Origin: Candidatus Saccharimonadota bacterium
GTDB lineage: Bacteria > Patescibacteriota > Saccharimonadia > Saccharimonadales > UBA4665
NCBI GenBank assembly: GCA_028289265.1
Contig: JAQGGU010000052.1
Span: forward strand, 1-6,936
Length of the DNA: 6,936 nucleotides
Direction: 5' to 3'
How positions within the stretch are numbered: position 1 is the stretch's first letter; every line of letters begins with the position of its first letter. Below the pieces are notes generated by a model. That model searched no databases, was not told the DNA's origin, and saw nothing but the letters and a program-made list of their open reading frames with translations. This document shows, one piece after another, positions 5,619 through 6,936 of the stretch. The position numbers were made by a program, and so were the translations under genes.

Positions 5619-6866
5619 TTAGGCTCGCTCCAGCAGTGCCGTATCCTTATATTTACGGCCCTTGCGGAGCATGGCCCTACCATTTTCAAAATCACTGTCC
5701 TCAAAATGATCACGATTCACTTTTACGCCGTTAATTGCTACGGCATTGTCAGCAATCAGACGCCTCGCATCCGTCAAAGAACTTGCCAGCCCCGCAGCGA
5801 TTAGTACGTCTGCTACGTTGCTTCCATACCCGACATTAACTACGGGTAATTCCTGGCGTATTACTTCCATAACCTGCTCGTCCGCCGTCGCGACAGGCGT
5901 CTTACCGACTAGATAGTCCGTAACGATTGCAGCAAATTCCGCGGCCTCTTCACCATGCACCAACCGTGTTACTTCTCGAGCTAAGTGTGTTTGAGCATGC
6001 CGCGCTGCCCTATCGGACCGATGTGCGTCCATGATGTGGTCAATCTCAGCTGACTCCAGCTCAGTGTATATTTTGAGGTAATCTTCGACCCCTTCATCAT
6101 CTGCATTGATCCAGAACTGGTAAAAAGCAGTCGGAGTAGTTTTAGTCGGGTCAAGCCAGACAGCGCCCTCTTCGCTTTTGCCAAATTTCTTGCCGGTAGC
6201 TTTGTTTATGACGAGAGGCATACTCAGCGCATGTACTTCAGCGCCTTCTTTCTTGCGGACAAGCGGTGCGCCCGACAGCATATTGCCCCACTGGTCGGAG
6301 CCGCCGATTTGCAGTACGACACCGTTGTTCTTGTAGAGGTGCCAGTAATCATATCCTTGAATCAAACTATAACTGAACTCGGCATAGCTTATACCTCCTC
6401 CACCCTCTCCCATACGGTTAGCAATAAAGTCGCGCTGTATGAGTTCGGTCATACTGTAGTGCTTGCCAACGTCGCGAAGGAACTCCAGGTAGCCTATATC
6501 CTTGAACCAGTCGTAGTTATCAACCAGGGTAAATTCCATGCCATTGAACAGGCTCTCGACCTGTTCTCTGATACCGGCTACATTATGCTCGATTTCTTCG
6601 CGGGACTTGAGATCACGCTCGGACTCCTTACCGCCTGGGTCACCGATAAGACTCGTAGCACCGCCAACGAGCAAAACAGCGTTCCAACCGTGTTTCTTCA
6701 ATCGCCGCGCCATCATGAAAACAGCCAGGTTTCCTATTGTCAGGCTATCAGCAGATTGACAATCGGCGCCAAGGTAAAAAGTCCGTGGGGTATCAAGCCA
6801 AGTTAGGTCATCAAAAGTTTTGTCCTTAATTTGTCCGCGCCACTGTAATTCTTCGGAAAGCGTCAT
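5619..6866 (-). CDS. tyrS: Tyrosyl-tRNA synthetase (TyrRS)
   Basis: This enzyme charges tRNA-Tyr with tyrosine using ATP. At 415 residues it is full length for the bacterial type. The class I Rossmann core begins with YLGADCQSADSLTIGNL (31-47). After it come LVGGATSLIGDP (66-77), the tyrosine-binding helix YSLIQGYDY (166-174) with Tyr166, Gln170 and Asp173, then GGSDQWGN (188-195) and the KMSKS-type loop KFGKS (227-231). An anticodon-binding helical region follows, and a C-terminal S4 RNA-binding domain lies at about 346-410 (ADVLIAAGL, DARRLIADNAVAINGVKV). The HIGH signature reads TIGN (43-46), with one extra residue just before it compared with GFDPTADSLHIGH enzymes. All other active-site motifs are intact. 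The ATG at 6866 follows a short leader with no good SD site: CAGG ends 4 nt away and TAAGGA 14 nt away. Confidence 0.96.
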   Translation of the reverse strand: MTLSEELQWRGQIKDKTFDDLTWLDTPRTFYLGADCQSADSLTIGNLAVFMMARRLKKHGWNAVLLVGGATSLIGDPGGKESERDLKSREEIEHNVAGIREQVESLFNGMEFTLVDNYDWFKDIGYLEFLRDVGKHYSMTELIQRDFIANRMGEGGGGISYAEFSYSLIQGYDYWHLYKNNGVVLQIGGSDQWGNMLSGAPLVRKKEGAEVHALSMPLVINKATGKKFGKSEEGAVWLDPTKTTPTAFYQFWINADDEGVEDYLKIYTELESAEIDHIMDAHRSDRAARHAQTHLAREVTRLVHGEEAAEFAAIVTDYLVGKTPVATADEQVMEVIRQELPVVNVGYGSNVADVLIAAGLASSLTDARRLIADNAVAINGVKVNRDHFEDSDFENGRAMLRKGRKYKDTALLERA

Positions 6867-6902
6867 AATGCCTGTTTATATCCTTACTTGTTATTACTCT
6901 TA

Positions 6903-6930
6903 ACTATAAGTATATCATCCTCTACCTCAA
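6903..6930 (-). promoter_or_regulatory. Candidate promoter of tyrS
   Basis: On the minus strand TTGAGG (6930-6925) is followed after 16 nt by TATAGT (6908-6903), a good -35/-10 pair. Immediately upstream of TATAGT is TGATATACT (6917-6909), an alternative extended -10 carrying the TATACTTA octamer seen at the other two start regions. Either start gives a leader of about 30-36 nt. I see no terminator-antiterminator or T-box structure, and the leader is too short for one. Confidence 0.55.
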
Positions 6931-6936
6931 GAGAAT

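Noticed and set aside
6231..6806. Long plus-strand ORF (191 codons) antisense to tyrS
   Set aside because: It lies wholly opposite a clear, motif-rich tyrS frame, has no family resemblance and no SD site; it is a shadow of the codon pattern on the other strand.

Overview
The window reads as a compact bacterial chromosome segment, most likely from the Candidate Phyla Radiation (Patescibacteria) and probably from the Candidatus Saccharibacteria (TM7) lineage. This is an inference from style: nearly no intergenic space, chains of overlapping or nearly abutting genes, few Shine-Dalgarno (SD) sites, and a mix of a small GDPD-type membrane protein, a zinc phospholipase C-like protein and divergent housekeeping enzymes. 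TGA is used as a real stop (end of the phospholipase-like gene) and no gene is interrupted by TGA, which argues against the TGA-recoding lineages (Gracilibacteria, Absconditabacteria). No tRNA, rRNA, CRISPR array, insertion sequence or phage gene was seen.

Layout. Positions 1-143 hold no clear gene but carry a probable promoter, an SD site and a repeated 10-bp palindrome, leading into a plus-strand gene for a polytopic membrane protein (144-821). Everything else is on the minus strand and converges on it. In transcription order: tyrS (tyrosyl-tRNA synthetase, 6866-5619), a class I SAM-dependent methyltransferase (5592-4810), a Nudix hydrolase (4810-4376), recG (branched-DNA helicase, 4366-2330), a zinc phospholipase C/S1-P1 nuclease-like protein (2324-1503), rsmD (16S rRNA m2G966 methyltransferase, 1506-973) and possibly a 41-codon ORF (969-844) lying in frame directly after the rsmD stop. 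Gaps in this chain are 26, -1, 9, 5, -4 and 3 nt, so the genes from the methyltransferase to rsmD look like one translationally coupled operon. tyrS has its own promoter upstream, and a second promoter sits in the 26-nt gap before the methyltransferase.

How the genes fit together. tyrS and rsmD serve translation. recG serves replication-fork and recombination repair, and the Nudix enzyme could clean nucleotides or hydrolyse a nucleotide-linked metabolite. The methyltransferase and the zinc protein have no assignable substrate. recG-rsmD proximity is familiar in bacteria, often followed by coaD. Here the zinc protein is inserted between the two and coaD is absent.

Points worth a second look: the octamer TATACTTA at all three transcription-start regions; a near-leaderless promoter for the methyltransferase; a TyrRS whose HIGH motif reads TIGN; a phospholipase C-like metal site in a protein with no signal peptide; and the small ORF after rsmD. 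I see no clear evidence of a wholly new system; the zinc protein in the recG-rsmD operon is the strongest unexplained gene.
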